From contig JAACZV010000006.1 in NCBI GenBank assembly GCA_009996515.1, positions 62,001-126,000 on the forward strand: DNA of 64,000 nucleotides, given 5' to 3'. Shown here piece after piece: positions 35,248-43,778 of this stretch. The stretch comes from Comamonadaceae bacterium (GTDB lineage: Bacteria > Pseudomonadota > Gammaproteobacteria > Burkholderiales > Burkholderiaceae_C). The notes under the pieces were generated by a model, which made no database searches, had not been told where the DNA came from, and saw nothing but the letters and a program-made list of their open reading frames with translations. The position numbers and the translations under genes were made by a program. Every line of letters begins with the position of its first letter. Position 1 is the first letter of the stretch.

Positions 35248-35808
35248 ATGAGCCGCCGCATCGCCGCCCTCGCCACCGCCCTGCTCGCCGCCCTGGCGCT
35301 GGCGACCTGCGCCGTCGTGAGCCGCGTGGCCGGCGATCATCTGGACATCGAGCGGGCCGAGCTGCAGGCCCGCATCGAAGCACGCTTCCCGACGCAGCAC
35401 TGCAAGCTGCTCGTCGCCTGCCTGGACCTGTCCAGGCCCGAGGTCGTGCTGACCGAGGGCGAAGACCGCATCGGCCTCAACGCCGACGCCACGCTGAGGC
35501 TGGGAGGGCGCGAGCAGACCGGCCGCGTGGGCTTCTCGGGCCGGCCGCGCTATGTGCCCGAGCAGGGCCAGCTGTTCCTGGACGATCTGCAGATCACGAC
35601 GCTGGAGTTCCCGGGTGTCTCCGAGGCCTACATCGCCGCCGTGAAGCTGCGCGGACCGGTGCTGATCCATGCGCTGCTGGGCGCCCGCCCCGTCTACACG
35701 TTGGATGCCGGCACGACCAAGGGCGCGCTGGCCAAGCTGGCCGTGCGGGACGTGAAGGTGGTGAACGGGAAGCTCCGGATCAGCTTCGCGCTGGCGGGGC
35801 GCGAGTAG
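35248..35808 (+). CDS. DUF1439 domain exported protein (YceB-like)
   Basis: 186 residues with a hydrophobic leader (MSRRIAALATALLAALALATCAVV) whose LATC could be a lipobox. The mature protein matches the lipid-binding-like YceB/DUF1439 fold: DIERAELQARIEARFPTQHCKLLVACLDLSRPEVVLTEGEDRIGLN, followed by LFLDDLQITTLEFPGV and a C-terminal strand pair. A role in outer-membrane lipid handling is suspected for this family but unproven. It lies 34 bases after chrA. Confidence 0.75.
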   Translation: MSRRIAALATALLAALALATCAVVSRVAGDHLDIERAELQARIEARFPTQHCKLLVACLDLSRPEVVLTEGEDRIGLNADATLRLGGREQTGRVGFSGRPRYVPEQGQLFLDDLQITTLEFPGVSEAYIAAVKLRGPVLIHALLGARPVYTLDAGTTKGALAKLAVRDVKVVNGKLRISFALAGRE

Positions 35809-36268
35809 CCGGGCGCGCCTGGCGCGCGCTGCGAAGGTCGATGGCGACGAAACGCCGACCATCGCTTGGGACGGTCGGCCGCGCGCCACGGCGCCGTCGG
35901 CGTGATCCCGAACCCGACGCCGTTCTGCGCCCGGGTGATCGAGGCAAGCAGGATCGCGAACATGCCTCGCCAAGCGGCGGGAGCAGGCTCTCCGACTGAC
36001 AGCCCACTGCGCCCATGGCCGGGCTGCTGGAGGGCGTCTTGGCCCGAAGGCCCGGCTGGCCAGCGATGCGCCCGGTGGCCTGGGCGCCCACGCCCACCGT
36101 CGATCGGCCAGGCCGGGGCGGCCGATTGGCTGGCGCGGGATGGCCGGGTTGCTGCGCGAAGCCACGATGCACACGAGGCGCGCCTGCCGCACAGGGCCGA
36201 GGGCGCAATTCGTCGTTTCCAGCCGACTTTTCAGCTGCAGGCTTACCCTAGGTCAAGGACATGCCAGG
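35809..36268. other. Long intergenic region without a supported gene
   Basis: About 460 bases between the DUF1439 gene and the TonB-receptor promoter. ORFs on both strands are open but have low-complexity R/P/G-rich translations without starts, signal peptides or family motifs. A local dyad GCGCCACGGCGCCG and similar GC repeats are present. I see no gene here; it may be the decayed flank of an insertion that brought in the receptor. Confidence 0.4.
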
Positions 36269-36311
36269 TTGACAATGTTGTCCGTACAAATCAATCTTGT
36301 ACGGACAACAT
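36269..36311 (+). promoter_or_regulatory. Promoter with perfect 15-bp inverted-repeat operator before the TonB receptor
   Basis: TTGACA at 36269-36274 is a consensus -35; a weak -10 (CAATCT, 36292) follows at 17 bases. Overlapping it are two 15-base arms, ATGTTGTCCGTACAA (36275-36289) and TTGTACGGACAACAT (36297-36311), perfectly inverted about a 7-base spacer. Each arm holds a 12-base imperfect palindrome TTGTCCGTACAA, a size and sequence reminiscent of GntR/HutC-type operators. A repressor bound here would block the promoter. The regulator gene is not adjacent. Confidence 0.65.
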
Positions 36312-36387
36312 GGGAAGCTCGGAAATGACGAGCGTGTTGCCGGGGACGCTGACGCCCCATCCGCCCGAACGCACAGGAGTAACCGTA

Positions 36388-38577
36388 GTGAATTGTTCCT
36401 TCCGAACACGTCCCGCAGTCCGCCTCAGCCCCTTGTATCTGGGCGCTCTGCTCTGCCTGGCCCTGCCGGCGGCACACGCCCAGACTGCCGATCCCGCGCC
36501 GACTCGGCAAGAAGCGGGACCGGACGCCCAGACCGAGCCTGCCAAGCTGGGCGTGGTCGTGGTCACCGCGCAGCGCCGCAACGAGGCGCTGCAATCGACG
36601 CCGGTGGCGATCACCGCATTGAGCGCGACCGACCTCGAACGCAAGCAGGTTCGCCGTCTCGACGACATGAAGTTCGAGGTGCCCAATGTCGTCATCGAGG
36701 CGGCCACCGGCACCTCCAGCGGCGCGAAGATCTTCATGCGCGGCATCGGCACCGACGACACGGTGTTCACGACCGACCCCTCGGTGGCGATCTATGTGGA
36801 CGACATGTATCTGGCGCGCGCCACCGGCGCGATGCTGGACATGTTCGAGCTGGAGCGGGTGGAAGTGCTGCGCGGCCCGCAGGGCACGCTGTATGGCCGC
36901 AACGCCACCGGTGGTGCGGTGCGTTACGTGACCAAGAAGCCCACCGGTGAGTCGCGCCTGGAGGCGGAAACCCGCGTCGGCAATCTGGGGCGCTTCGACC
37001 TGCAGCTCGGTGGCGGCACCAGGCTCGGCGATTCGGTGGCCGTGTCGTATGGCCTGATGTCGAAGACGCGCGGCGGCTCGATGCGCGACATCACCAACAA
37101 CCGCGACGTCAATGACGAGGACATGAAGGGCGGCCGAGTCGGCCTGGCTTTCGACCTGAGCCGCGACACCAGCGTGCGGCTGTCGGCCGACATCCTGCGC
37201 CAGCGCAGCGGGCCCAGCTATGCCTCGGGCATCCTCGACCCCGTCAAGGCCGCGAAGTACGGCCGCCCGGTCAACAACGCCGACGGCAATCTGCTGACGC
37301 TGGAGACCGATCTGCCTGACGGCAGCAATGATCTCGATCAGGCCGGCTTCGCGCTGACGACCTCGACGGATATGGGTGCCTTCGAGTGGCGCAACATCCT
37401 GACCTACCGGCAGATGGACAACCTGCTCTACATCGACGCCGACGGCACGGCGCAGAAGCGCTATCACCTGTACCAAGACCAGTCGCAATCGCAGGCCAGC
37501 TACGAGATGCAGTTCGTCTCGCTCGACAAGGGTCCGCTGAGCTGGACCGGCGGCCTGTTCGCCTTCCGGGAGAAGAACGACCAGCCGACGCGCCAGGACA
37601 TCTTCGGCACCGGCGGCCTGGCCACGATCGCGCAGAAGACCCTGGCCGTGGCCGCCTATGGCCAGGCGGACTGGCGCTTCGACAAGGTCTGGAAGGTCAC
37701 TGGCGGCCTGCGCTACAGCCACGAGAGCAAGGATTTCAGCTTCGATGCGCTGAAGGCCGACGGCAGCCGCAGCTTCGACGTGCGGATCAAGCGGGATTGG
37801 GGCCGCGCGGACTGGAAGCTCGGCATCGATGCCCAGTTCAGCCGCGATCTGTTCGGCTACGCCTCGGTGACGACCGGTTTCAAGAGCGGCGGCTTCAATG
37901 GCCGTGGCGCGACCAAGGCGGCCGCTTCCGTCGTGCTGCGGCCCGAGACCGTGCGCACCTACGAGACCGGTCTGAAGTCGACGCTGGCCGACGGTGCCGT
38001 GATCCTGAACGGCAACGTCTTCCGCAACGAGTACAACGACCTGCAGCTCAATGCCTATGACGCCAACGGCCAATCCAATCTGACCAACGCCACCAGTGCG
38101 GTCATCCAGGGCATAGAGATCGAGGCCTCGGCCCAGTTGAGCAGGCACTGGCAGGCGGGCATGAACATCGGCACGCTGGATGCCAAGTACAAGAAGTTCA
38201 GCGACGCCAATGCGGTGATCTTCGATGGCGTGCCGCTGAAGATGGCGCCCAAGCTGCAGTACGGCCTGAGCACCAGCTACCGCGCGCCGCTCGGCGCCGG
38301 CCAACTGCTGTTCAATGCCCAGCTCAAGCATGTCGGCGAGCATTACCTGAACCTGGCCGCGTCCGAGATCATCAAGACCGAGGCCTACACGCTGGTTGAC
38401 GCGCGCATCGCCTACGAGGCGCCGGGCAACAGGTGGAGCGTCGGCCTGTGGGGCAAGAACCTGACCAACAAGCTCTACTACGCCGGCGCCTTCGACATCT
38501 CGGGCCTGGGCATCGCCGATGCCTACATCAGCATGCCGCGCACCTTCGGCATCGATGCGCGTTATCGCTTCTGGTGA
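36388..38577 (+). CDS. TonB-dependent outer-membrane receptor
   Basis: 729 residues from GTG 36388, chosen because AGGAG lies upstream and the signal peptide (PLYLGALLCLALPAAHAQ) then sits at the N-terminus. The plug domain has VVVTAQRRNEALQSTPVAITALSA, FMRGIGTDDTVFTTDPSVAIYVDDM and ELERVEVLRGPQGTLYGRNATGGAVRYVTKKP. The 22-strand barrel ends RTFGIDARYRFW with the terminal aromatic recognised by the Bam machinery. It belongs to the group of receptors that take up unknown substrates rather than to classic siderophore receptors. Base use is slightly less GC-rich than its neighbours. Confidence 0.93.
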   Translation: MNCSFRTRPAVRLSPLYLGALLCLALPAAHAQTADPAPTRQEAGPDAQTEPAKLGVVVVTAQRRNEALQSTPVAITALSATDLERKQVRRLDDMKFEVPNVVIEAATGTSSGAKIFMRGIGTDDTVFTTDPSVAIYVDDMYLARATGAMLDMFELERVEVLRGPQGTLYGRNATGGAVRYVTKKPTGESRLEAETRVGNLGRFDLQLGGGTRLGDSVAVSYGLMSKTRGGSMRDITNNRDVNDEDMKGGRVGLAFDLSRDTSVRLSADILRQRSGPSYASGILDPVKAAKYGRPVNNADGNLLTLETDLPDGSNDLDQAGFALTTSTDMGAFEWRNILTYRQMDNLLYIDADGTAQKRYHLYQDQSQSQASYEMQFVSLDKGPLSWTGGLFAFREKNDQPTRQDIFGTGGLATIAQKTLAVAAYGQADWRFDKVWKVTGGLRYSHESKDFSFDALKADGSRSFDVRIKRDWGRADWKLGIDAQFSRDLFGYASVTTGFKSGGFNGRGATKAAASVVLRPETVRTYETGLKSTLADGAVILNGNVFRNEYNDLQLNAYDANGQSNLTNATSAVIQGIEIEASAQLSRHWQAGMNIGTLDAKYKKFSDANAVIFDGVPLKMAPKLQYGLSTSYRAPLGAGQLLFNAQLKHVGEHYLNLAASEIIKTEAYTLVDARIAYEAPGNRWSVGLWGKNLTNKLYYAGAFDISGLGIADAYISMPRTFGIDARYRFW

Positions 38578-38589
38578 CCGCCCGATGTT

Positions 38590-38607
38590 GCCGCCCGCGA
38601 GGGCGGC
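38590..38607 (+). terminator. Hairpin after TonB receptor
   Basis: GCCGCCC-GCGA-GGGCGGC starts 13 bases after the receptor stop. It is a tight stem with a short loop but only TCGTTC downstream, so a weak or Rho-assisted terminator. Confidence 0.4.
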
Positions 38608-38994
38608 TCGTTCGAGACGGGCTTGACGATCGCTCGGCCGATCAAGCTCTTGTCGACTGCATGCCCTGCCGCGCCTGCCGGATGCCGCAAGTCAGGCCAG
38701 CATGCGCCGATCGTCAGCAAGCGCCGCGAACTGGCCGGCCTGTGAGCATGGCCCAGGCCGGCATGCGCTCCTAGCGAGCGGCGCCGGCCGCATCGGCTGC
38801 GGCCGAGGAAGGCGGATGGGGCGTGCAGGCCCCGGGCCTGCGAGCGGCTTTGTCTATGGCTGCGACAGCGTGGCCGCGCCGCGGTGACAACTACTTCACG
38901 CAAATGCCCGCAGCCCTTTTCGGCTCGCCAGGGAGCGCCGCCGCAAAAGCTATCGTTTCGCGTGATTCATTTGGTTACCACCCCTCAGGATTTC
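38608..38994. other. Intergenic region upstream of the exported three-gene operon
   Basis: About 390 bases with no convincing ORF. It holds several short GC dyads (GGCGCCGGCCGC region near 38780) and ends in a less GC-rich stretch (AAAAGCTATCGTTTCGCGTGATTC) where the operon promoter probably lies. No clear -35/-10 pair could be assigned. Confidence 0.35.
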
Positions 38995-40110
38995 ATGAAG
39001 AAGCTGCGCATCGCCCTGGCCTGCACCCTGCTGGCCACATTGACTCCGGTCGCCCACGCGCAGTTCGGCCTGGGCATCTTCAATGCCGCGACCAATGTCC
39101 TCAATCGCGCCGCGGGCAAGATGCTGAACAACGACAAGCCCACGGACATCGAGGCCGAGCGCACCAAGTATTTCGCCAAGATGGAGGAGGCGATCCGCGG
39201 CCTCTCGGCCGCCGATGCGGCCGGCATACGCAAGACCATGGAGGGCCAGTGGGACGGCCTGGAGAACGTCATGCTGATGCGAAACGCCCAGGTGGCGCGC
39301 GAGAAGTCGGCCCCGGTCTTCGACCTCAAGGCCGCTGCGATGGACATCTCCGGCGGCGCGGCATTGAGCGCCAACCTGAGCCGCGGTGCCTTCGGCGACA
39401 ACGGCTTCGGCAGCATGCTGCAGTCGGCGGCGCTGAACGGCGTTGTGTCCGGCATGGGCGGCGAGGCCGGCGCGCCGGCGGCCGCCATGCCTGGCGGCAT
39501 CCACCCGGCGATGGCCGGCGCCATGGCCACCGGCTCCATGCCGACCGGCGCGGCCATGAGCGCTGCCGCCCAGAACGCGGTGACGGCCCCCGTCAGCAAC
39601 GCGATCGCCTCCAGGGTGGGTGGCGTGGTGCAGGGCCTGTTCGGCGGCAGCAAGGCCGCCGGCCTCGGCGAGCCCGTCCACCCCACGCGCTTCTTCAACC
39701 GCCACCCGTCGGAGCTGAGCCGCGACGTCGTGCGCCGGGAGGCCGGCAACATCGGCTGGAAGCGGATACAGCACAACGAGGACGGATCCGTCGAGGTGTT
39801 TGCGCCGGTGATGGCCGAGGACAGCTTCAAGGCCGTCGTCTTCAGCTACGACCCGCAGGGCGCCGTGGTCGGCGCCTTCCGCATGCTCAAGGCCGGCCTG
39901 ACCGACTTCCGTCCGCTGGCCGACGAGGCCGGCAAGCTGGTCGGGGTCACGCCGACCTTCGCCTCGGGCCAGGGCGTGCTGCGCGCCGTCTGGTCGGACG
40001 GCGCCTTCCTGACCGCAGACGCCAGCAGCATGAGCTTCGGCTGGTCGGTGCTGACCAAGACCAACTTCGGCCAGCTGGTGGCCGCGACCGCCGGGGCGAC
40101 GTCGCAATGA
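38995..40110 (+). CDS. Exported protein of unknown function, first gene of a three-gene operon
   Basis: 371 residues from ATG 38995 with signal peptide MKKLRIALACTLLATLTPVAHAQ. Region 1 (about 24-120) is helical (DIEAERTKYFAKMEEAIRGLSAADAAG). Region 2 (about 150-220) is a methionine/alanine/glycine-rich linker (AMPGGIHPAMAGAMATGSM). Region 3 (about 235-365) is a beta-rich domain beginning HPTRFFNRHPSELSRDVVRREAGNIGWKRI. I recognise no family. The gene overlaps the next by ATGA. It is likely periplasmic or surface-associated. Confidence 0.7.
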   Translation: MKKLRIALACTLLATLTPVAHAQFGLGIFNAATNVLNRAAGKMLNNDKPTDIEAERTKYFAKMEEAIRGLSAADAAGIRKTMEGQWDGLENVMLMRNAQVAREKSAPVFDLKAAAMDISGGAALSANLSRGAFGDNGFGSMLQSAALNGVVSGMGGEAGAPAAAMPGGIHPAMAGAMATGSMPTGAAMSAAAQNAVTAPVSNAIASRVGGVVQGLFGGSKAAGLGEPVHPTRFFNRHPSELSRDVVRREAGNIGWKRIQHNEDGSVEVFAPVMAEDSFKAVVFSYDPQGAVVGAFRMLKAGLTDFRPLADEAGKLVGVTPTFASGQGVLRAVWSDGAFLTADASSMSFGWSVLTKTNFGQLVAATAGATSQ

Positions 40111-40751
40111 GGGCGCGGCACTGGTTGGGCGCGCTGCTGCTCGCGATGGGCACGCACGCGCTCGCGCAGGTCTCGTGCGCCAGCCGGGATCCGTTCACGG
40201 GCGCATGCGCCTCGGGCGCGGGCCTGGCGGGGGCCGGCGCCGCCGCACCCGCCAGGCAGGGCGTTGCCGACAGCGGCCTGGCCACGGCAGGCGGCAACCC
40301 GTTCGTCCCGGGCCTGCCCAGTGGCGTCGTCAGGGACGGCCGCCGGGTCTGCACCCAGTTCGACACCCGATCGCCCCCCGGCGCACCGCCTCGCTGCCTG
40401 GTCTGGGCCACCTCGCAGTCCGACTACAACAGCGCGGTGCAGACCGGCATCGACGCCGCCATGAACGGCATGGCCATCATCCGCGACGTCCAGGCGCGAA
40501 CGGCAGGCATGGGTGCGCTCGGCATGGGCGGCATGCCCGCGCTGCCGGTGCCGGCGCCGTCCACGGCGGGTGTGCCGGCTCAGGGTTATGGCACGCCCCA
40601 GCAGATCCCGGGCGGCCTCGCGCAGAGCGCCCAAGGCCTGCAGTTCGCCGAATGCGTGAAGACGCGCTCGGCGGCGATCACACGCCAGCAAGGCCGTGAA
40701 CCCACGCCCGACGAGACCATGACCATCATCCAGCACTGCGACCGGCCCTGA
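40107..40751 (+). CDS. Exported cysteine-containing protein of unknown function, second gene of operon
   Basis: 214 residues from ATG 40107, overlapping the preceding stop by 4 bases. Signal peptide MRARHWLGALLLAMGTHALAQ. The start of the mature protein has close cysteines (VSCASRDPFTGACASG). A further pair brackets RRVCTQFDTRSPPGAPPRCLVW, followed by a Gly/Met/Pro-rich stretch (GMGALGMGGMPALPVPAP). A C-terminal segment has cysteines in FAECVKTRSAAITRQ and IIQHC. Six cysteines suggest three disulfides in the periplasm. Not recognised. Confidence 0.65.
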   Translation: MRARHWLGALLLAMGTHALAQVSCASRDPFTGACASGAGLAGAGAAAPARQGVADSGLATAGGNPFVPGLPSGVVRDGRRVCTQFDTRSPPGAPPRCLVWATSQSDYNSAVQTGIDAAMNGMAIIRDVQARTAGMGALGMGGMPALPVPAPSTAGVPAQGYGTPQQIPGGLAQSAQGLQFAECVKTRSAAITRQQGREPTPDETMTIIQHCDRP

Positions 40752-40752
40752 G

Positions 40753-41805
40753 ATGAGGCGTCTGATCCTCGCCGGCGCGATCGCGCTGCTGCCGCTGGCG
40801 CCCGCCTGGGCCGCTCAGGACGCCCAGCCCGCCAACTGCGCCCGCGAATACCTGGGCAACGACAGCTGGGGCGGCTGTATTGCGCAACGGCCGTCGAGCC
40901 AGCAGCAGCTCAGCGGCCAGTGGGTGGACTGGGATACGCCCTCCTGGATTCGCGCGCTGGCCTATTGCCGCGGCGGCAACGTCGATGCCGACGCGGCGGC
41001 CATCTGCGGAACCGTCACGAACATCGCCTCCTTGTGCGAGAAACGCGAAGCCGGCCAGCCCTCCAACATGGGTGCGCGCATGGTCGAGGTCTGCATGCGT
41101 GCCGGCTATCGCGATCCCAAGGAATCCGGCGATGTGCGGGCCCTGCTGCAGCTGGTGTGGGATGAATCCGCAGGCCTGAAGGCCTGCACCGTCTTTTCCG
41201 ACGCCGTCAAGGACTTGAACATCGTCAAGGGCTCGGCGAGCCCGCCCGGCCCGGCCGGCCGCCCGGGGCAGACGCCGCGCCCCCGGTCCACCCCGACTCA
41301 GCCTGCGCCCTCTTCCGGCTCTGCCCATCCGCAGCCGGCCCAGAGCGGCGCCGCCCCAAGCCTGTATGAACGATTCAAGCAGTTCAACGCCAAGCGCAAG
41401 TTCGACAACGTGGTCGCGCAAGTGCGTGACGCGCGCGACACGCTCGAGCGCACCGGAACGCTGGACCGCCTGAGGCGCTACAAGGAGTTGCGCGAGCGGG
41501 CCGAGGATGTGGCGGAGAAGGTGGAGACCGCGGAGAAATGGGCCTCCACGCTGTTCGGCGATGGCCTGCAACGGCCCGCGTTGTTTCTGGGCCTGGGCAT
41601 TGCCCAGCCCAAGCTGTGGAACTGCCTGTCCATCGACAACGACGACGCGATGCTGCAATGCATAGGCAGCTACGGCCCCGAGGACATCAAGCGCGACCTG
41701 GCGTACACCCAGGCCGTGACCGAACTCATCGAGGACACCGACACCATCAAGTGCCTGCGCTCGTCGCAGAAGGTGGTGGACTTCGCGAAGAAGAAGTTCC
41801 GCTGA
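40753..41805 (+). CDS. Exported cysteine-rich protein with coiled-coil, third gene of operon
   Basis: 350 residues with signal peptide MRRLILAGAIALLPLAPAWA, starting one base after the preceding stop. An N-terminal cysteine-rich domain (NCAREYLGNDSWGGCIAQ, ALAYCRGGNVD, AAICGTVTNIASLCEKRE, VEVCMRAGY) gives way to a Pro/Ser/Gln linker. A charged helical segment follows (FKQFNAKRKFDNVVAQVRDARDTLERTG), then a C-terminal domain with NCLSIDNDDAMLQCIGSYG. Unknown family. The three genes form one translation-coupled unit of exported proteins. Confidence 0.7.
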   Translation: MRRLILAGAIALLPLAPAWAAQDAQPANCAREYLGNDSWGGCIAQRPSSQQQLSGQWVDWDTPSWIRALAYCRGGNVDADAAAICGTVTNIASLCEKREAGQPSNMGARMVEVCMRAGYRDPKESGDVRALLQLVWDESAGLKACTVFSDAVKDLNIVKGSASPPGPAGRPGQTPRPRSTPTQPAPSSGSAHPQPAQSGAAPSLYERFKQFNAKRKFDNVVAQVRDARDTLERTGTLDRLRRYKELRERAEDVAEKVETAEKWASTLFGDGLQRPALFLGLGIAQPKLWNCLSIDNDDAMLQCIGSYGPEDIKRDLAYTQAVTELIEDTDTIKCLRSSQKVVDFAKKKFR

Positions 41806-42024
41806 GCGCCCGGCTCGACGGTGGCTCGAAGGGGCGACGGCACTGCGGCAACGACCCCGCCGAGGGCTTGGCGCCGTCGGGACCGCGGCGCCGGACAAAT
41901 CCGCCAACGCGATCGTCGACGACCCGACCGCCCGCTTGCGGCCCCAGACCTGGCCCGGCGCGTTCTGCGCCCAGAAACGCCAAGGGCCTGCACAAGCAAG
42001 CCCTCGATTCGCAAACATGATTCT

Positions 42025-42070
42025 TGGTAGGCCGTGCAGGACTTGAACCTGCGACCAAAGGATTATGAGT
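42025..42070 (-). repeat. tRNA 3' fragment, probable attachment site
   Basis: Minus strand: anticodon-loop CTCATAATCC, variable region, T-arm and the acceptor end with CCA (TGGTAGGCCG on plus). The T-stem is GCAGG/CCTGC rather than ATTGG/CCAAT of the full tRNA at 45052. The 5' half is absent, replaced by unrelated TTTGCCCGTG. It is therefore not a functional tRNA but an att remnant. Confidence 0.75.
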
Positions 42071-42384
42071 TTGCCCGTGACAGACAGTGCCTAGGGAAGG
42101 CGAGCGAATCTTAGCGTAGCGTCGCGAACAGGAAAGTACTTGAGCGACAGTAGGTTAGCGAAGGTTCGCGAAGCGCGTCGGTCATGAGCAATGTTCCGCT
42201 TTTGTACCGGGAGCGGCTCGCTCGATACGCCGCACTTGGCAGGCTCCACGCACGGGCAGTTTGGCACCGAGGATGCGGCAGTCGTCGCAACTGGCTTACT
42301 GCATAGTGAGCAAGCTCCAGCCCTAGAGCACGCGAAAAGATGAAATGACCTCGGAGCTACCGGTGCGTGCCATCCCTCTGGCCT
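42071..42384. other. Left arm of the element, no gene seen
   Basis: About 310 bases of lower-GC sequence with short repeated words (TTAGCGTAGCGTCGCGAAC and GGTTAGCGAAGGTTCGCGAAGCGCG). These could be arm-type integrase sites or leftover of deleted genes. No ORF with support. Confidence 0.35.
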
Positions 42385-43392
42385 CTACTTCTCGCCCCCG
42401 CCATTGGTCGCACTCTTGACGATCTCCAGCACCTTTGAGCCTGTGTCGGCGGAGCTGTCCCCACTCTCCAGATAGCCGCTTGGAGCGATCGCAAAGATTG
42501 ACCGCGTCGTTTCCAGCAAGACGGCGTTTCGAGTTGCCGTGTCATCCGTCGCCTTCACAAACGCCTGGAATGACTTGAGCGCGTTGGAGCGATGTCGGTT
42601 GGTTGCGGCCTGGTGCTTCAGCGCTCGGTAGGTGCGAGCGCACCACGCTGTCGCCCCGATCAGCATACCCAACAGTACCAGCTTGGAGGTCATGAACTGC
42701 AGCACGACAGCGGTGCTCGCGTCGGACTTCAATGGAATGAAGAAGGAGCCGATTGCAGTGGCACATGTCACTCCCGCAACCCAGCCTGTTGCTTTGAGCC
42801 AGCTCTTTGCGTCCGTCTCATTGGTATCGGCCTGCCCTGAGAAGTCGGCCGTGAAATGCGCCACGCCGACGGTGGCTGAAGCTTCTCGTGCGGCTTTGAT
42901 GATGCCGTCAAGATCAAGTGTCGCCTTCTTCGCGTCCCTGTCGGCGTTTTCTAAGATCTGCTTGGCAGTGCCGACCGTCGAATTAAGCGCCTTGATGTTT
43001 TCTTGAATGTCGCCCTTCTGATAGGCAAGGAACGGAATCCACCCCTGCACTGTTATGAGCAAATTGTCGGCATGCCCAAAAAGCTGATTAATGAGCGAGT
43101 CTCGCTGCGCAATCGGACTACCGACGCTCAAGTTGAACGATCTGATCGATTCGATGGTATTCGATACCGGCTCCAGGCTATTCGAAAACTGAGCTAGTGG
43201 TGTGTCTGGAACAAGGTCGATGGGCAGGGTCAGAAGATGGTTCGCAATATTGAAGATCAGCTCCAGTTGCGGTCGTGCCTCCTGAAAATTGATGCTTCCC
43301 CAGTCTGGGTTCTGAACTAGCTTTTCGATGGGATCATTGACGATGCCTCGAGCGAGTTCACTGACCCTGCCGACATTGGTCGCGTTGCCCAT
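42385..43392 (-). CDS. Cargo protein with two membrane helices, unknown function
   Basis: 335 residues, with a strong AAGGAGG site 9 bases before ATG 43392. An N-terminal soluble helical region of about 190 residues (AKQILENADRDAKKATLDLDGIIKAAREA) precedes two adjacent transmembrane helices (WVAGVTCATAIGSFFIPL and FMTSKLVLLGMLIGATAWCA) and a cytosolic tail with NRHRSNALKSFQAFVKATDD and AVLLETTRSIFAIAPSGYL. Proteins with this layout are scattered among mobile elements; I cannot name a function. A soluble sensor-like part plus paired helices is reminiscent of membrane-acting defence effectors, but that is speculation. Less GC-rich than the chromosome. Confidence 0.75.
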   Translation of the reverse strand: MGNATNVGRVSELARGIVNDPIEKLVQNPDWGSINFQEARPQLELIFNIANHLLTLPIDLVPDTPLAQFSNSLEPVSNTIESIRSFNLSVGSPIAQRDSLINQLFGHADNLLITVQGWIPFLAYQKGDIQENIKALNSTVGTAKQILENADRDAKKATLDLDGIIKAAREASATVGVAHFTADFSGQADTNETDAKSWLKATGWVAGVTCATAIGSFFIPLKSDASTAVVLQFMTSKLVLLGMLIGATAWCARTYRALKHQAATNRHRSNALKSFQAFVKATDDTATRNAVLLETTRSIFAIAPSGYLESGDSSADTGSKVLEIVKSATNGGGEK

Positions 43393-43393
43393 G

Positions 43394-43516
43394 CTATTGA
43401 CCCTCCTTTGTTTTCGGCCCGATGTTGGGCTCTACGCGCACAGTATTTGTCACATCGCGACCTGGCAATTCAGGCGAACCCGGACGCTTGGCAAGCTCGC
43501 AAAAGATGATAGCCAT
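43394..43516 (-). CDS. Small ORF immediately upstream of the two-helix cargo protein
   Basis: 40 codons, MAIIFCELAKRPGSPELPGR..., ending one base before the start of the 335-residue gene; the Shine-Dalgarno of that gene is inside its last codons. This tight spacing suggests translational coupling and a real small protein or a leader. It is too short for the ORF track. No family recognised. Confidence 0.4.
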   Translation of the reverse strand: MAIIFCELAKRPGSPELPGRDVTNTVRVEPNIGPKTKEGQ

Positions 43517-43778
43517 AGAGCCGCCAGTGCATGGCGTGGTCTTGCCGCCGCATAGGCCGTGTCAGGTTACGAGGGGGCAAGACCAGGCAGTTGCCCCACG
43601 GCTTGTCGGCATGGGGCGACGCCAACAAGATAAGCAGTCGCCTTCGAAAGACTGAACGGAAGTGCAGGGGGGGATGGCAGTCACCGGGGTAAGTTCTGGC
43701 GGGCTGCTCGGCCGGAGTGGCTCATCTGGTGAGCCACCGAGGGCGTTCAATCCTATTTTTTATCACTTGAGGAAAAAC

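Noticed and set aside
35780-36208. 142-residue minus-strand ORF in the gap before the TonB receptor
   Set aside because: R/P/A-rich translation, no start signal and no motif; typical of open frames in GC-rich non-coding DNA.
36310-36387. Upstream ATG (36310) as TonB-receptor start
   Set aside because: It lies in the operator arm and would put 26 polar residues before the signal peptide; the GTG at 36388 with AGGAG fits better.
42025-42070. A complete second tRNA
   Set aside because: The 5' half (acceptor, D-arm and half of the anticodon stem) is missing; only the 3' fragment remains.
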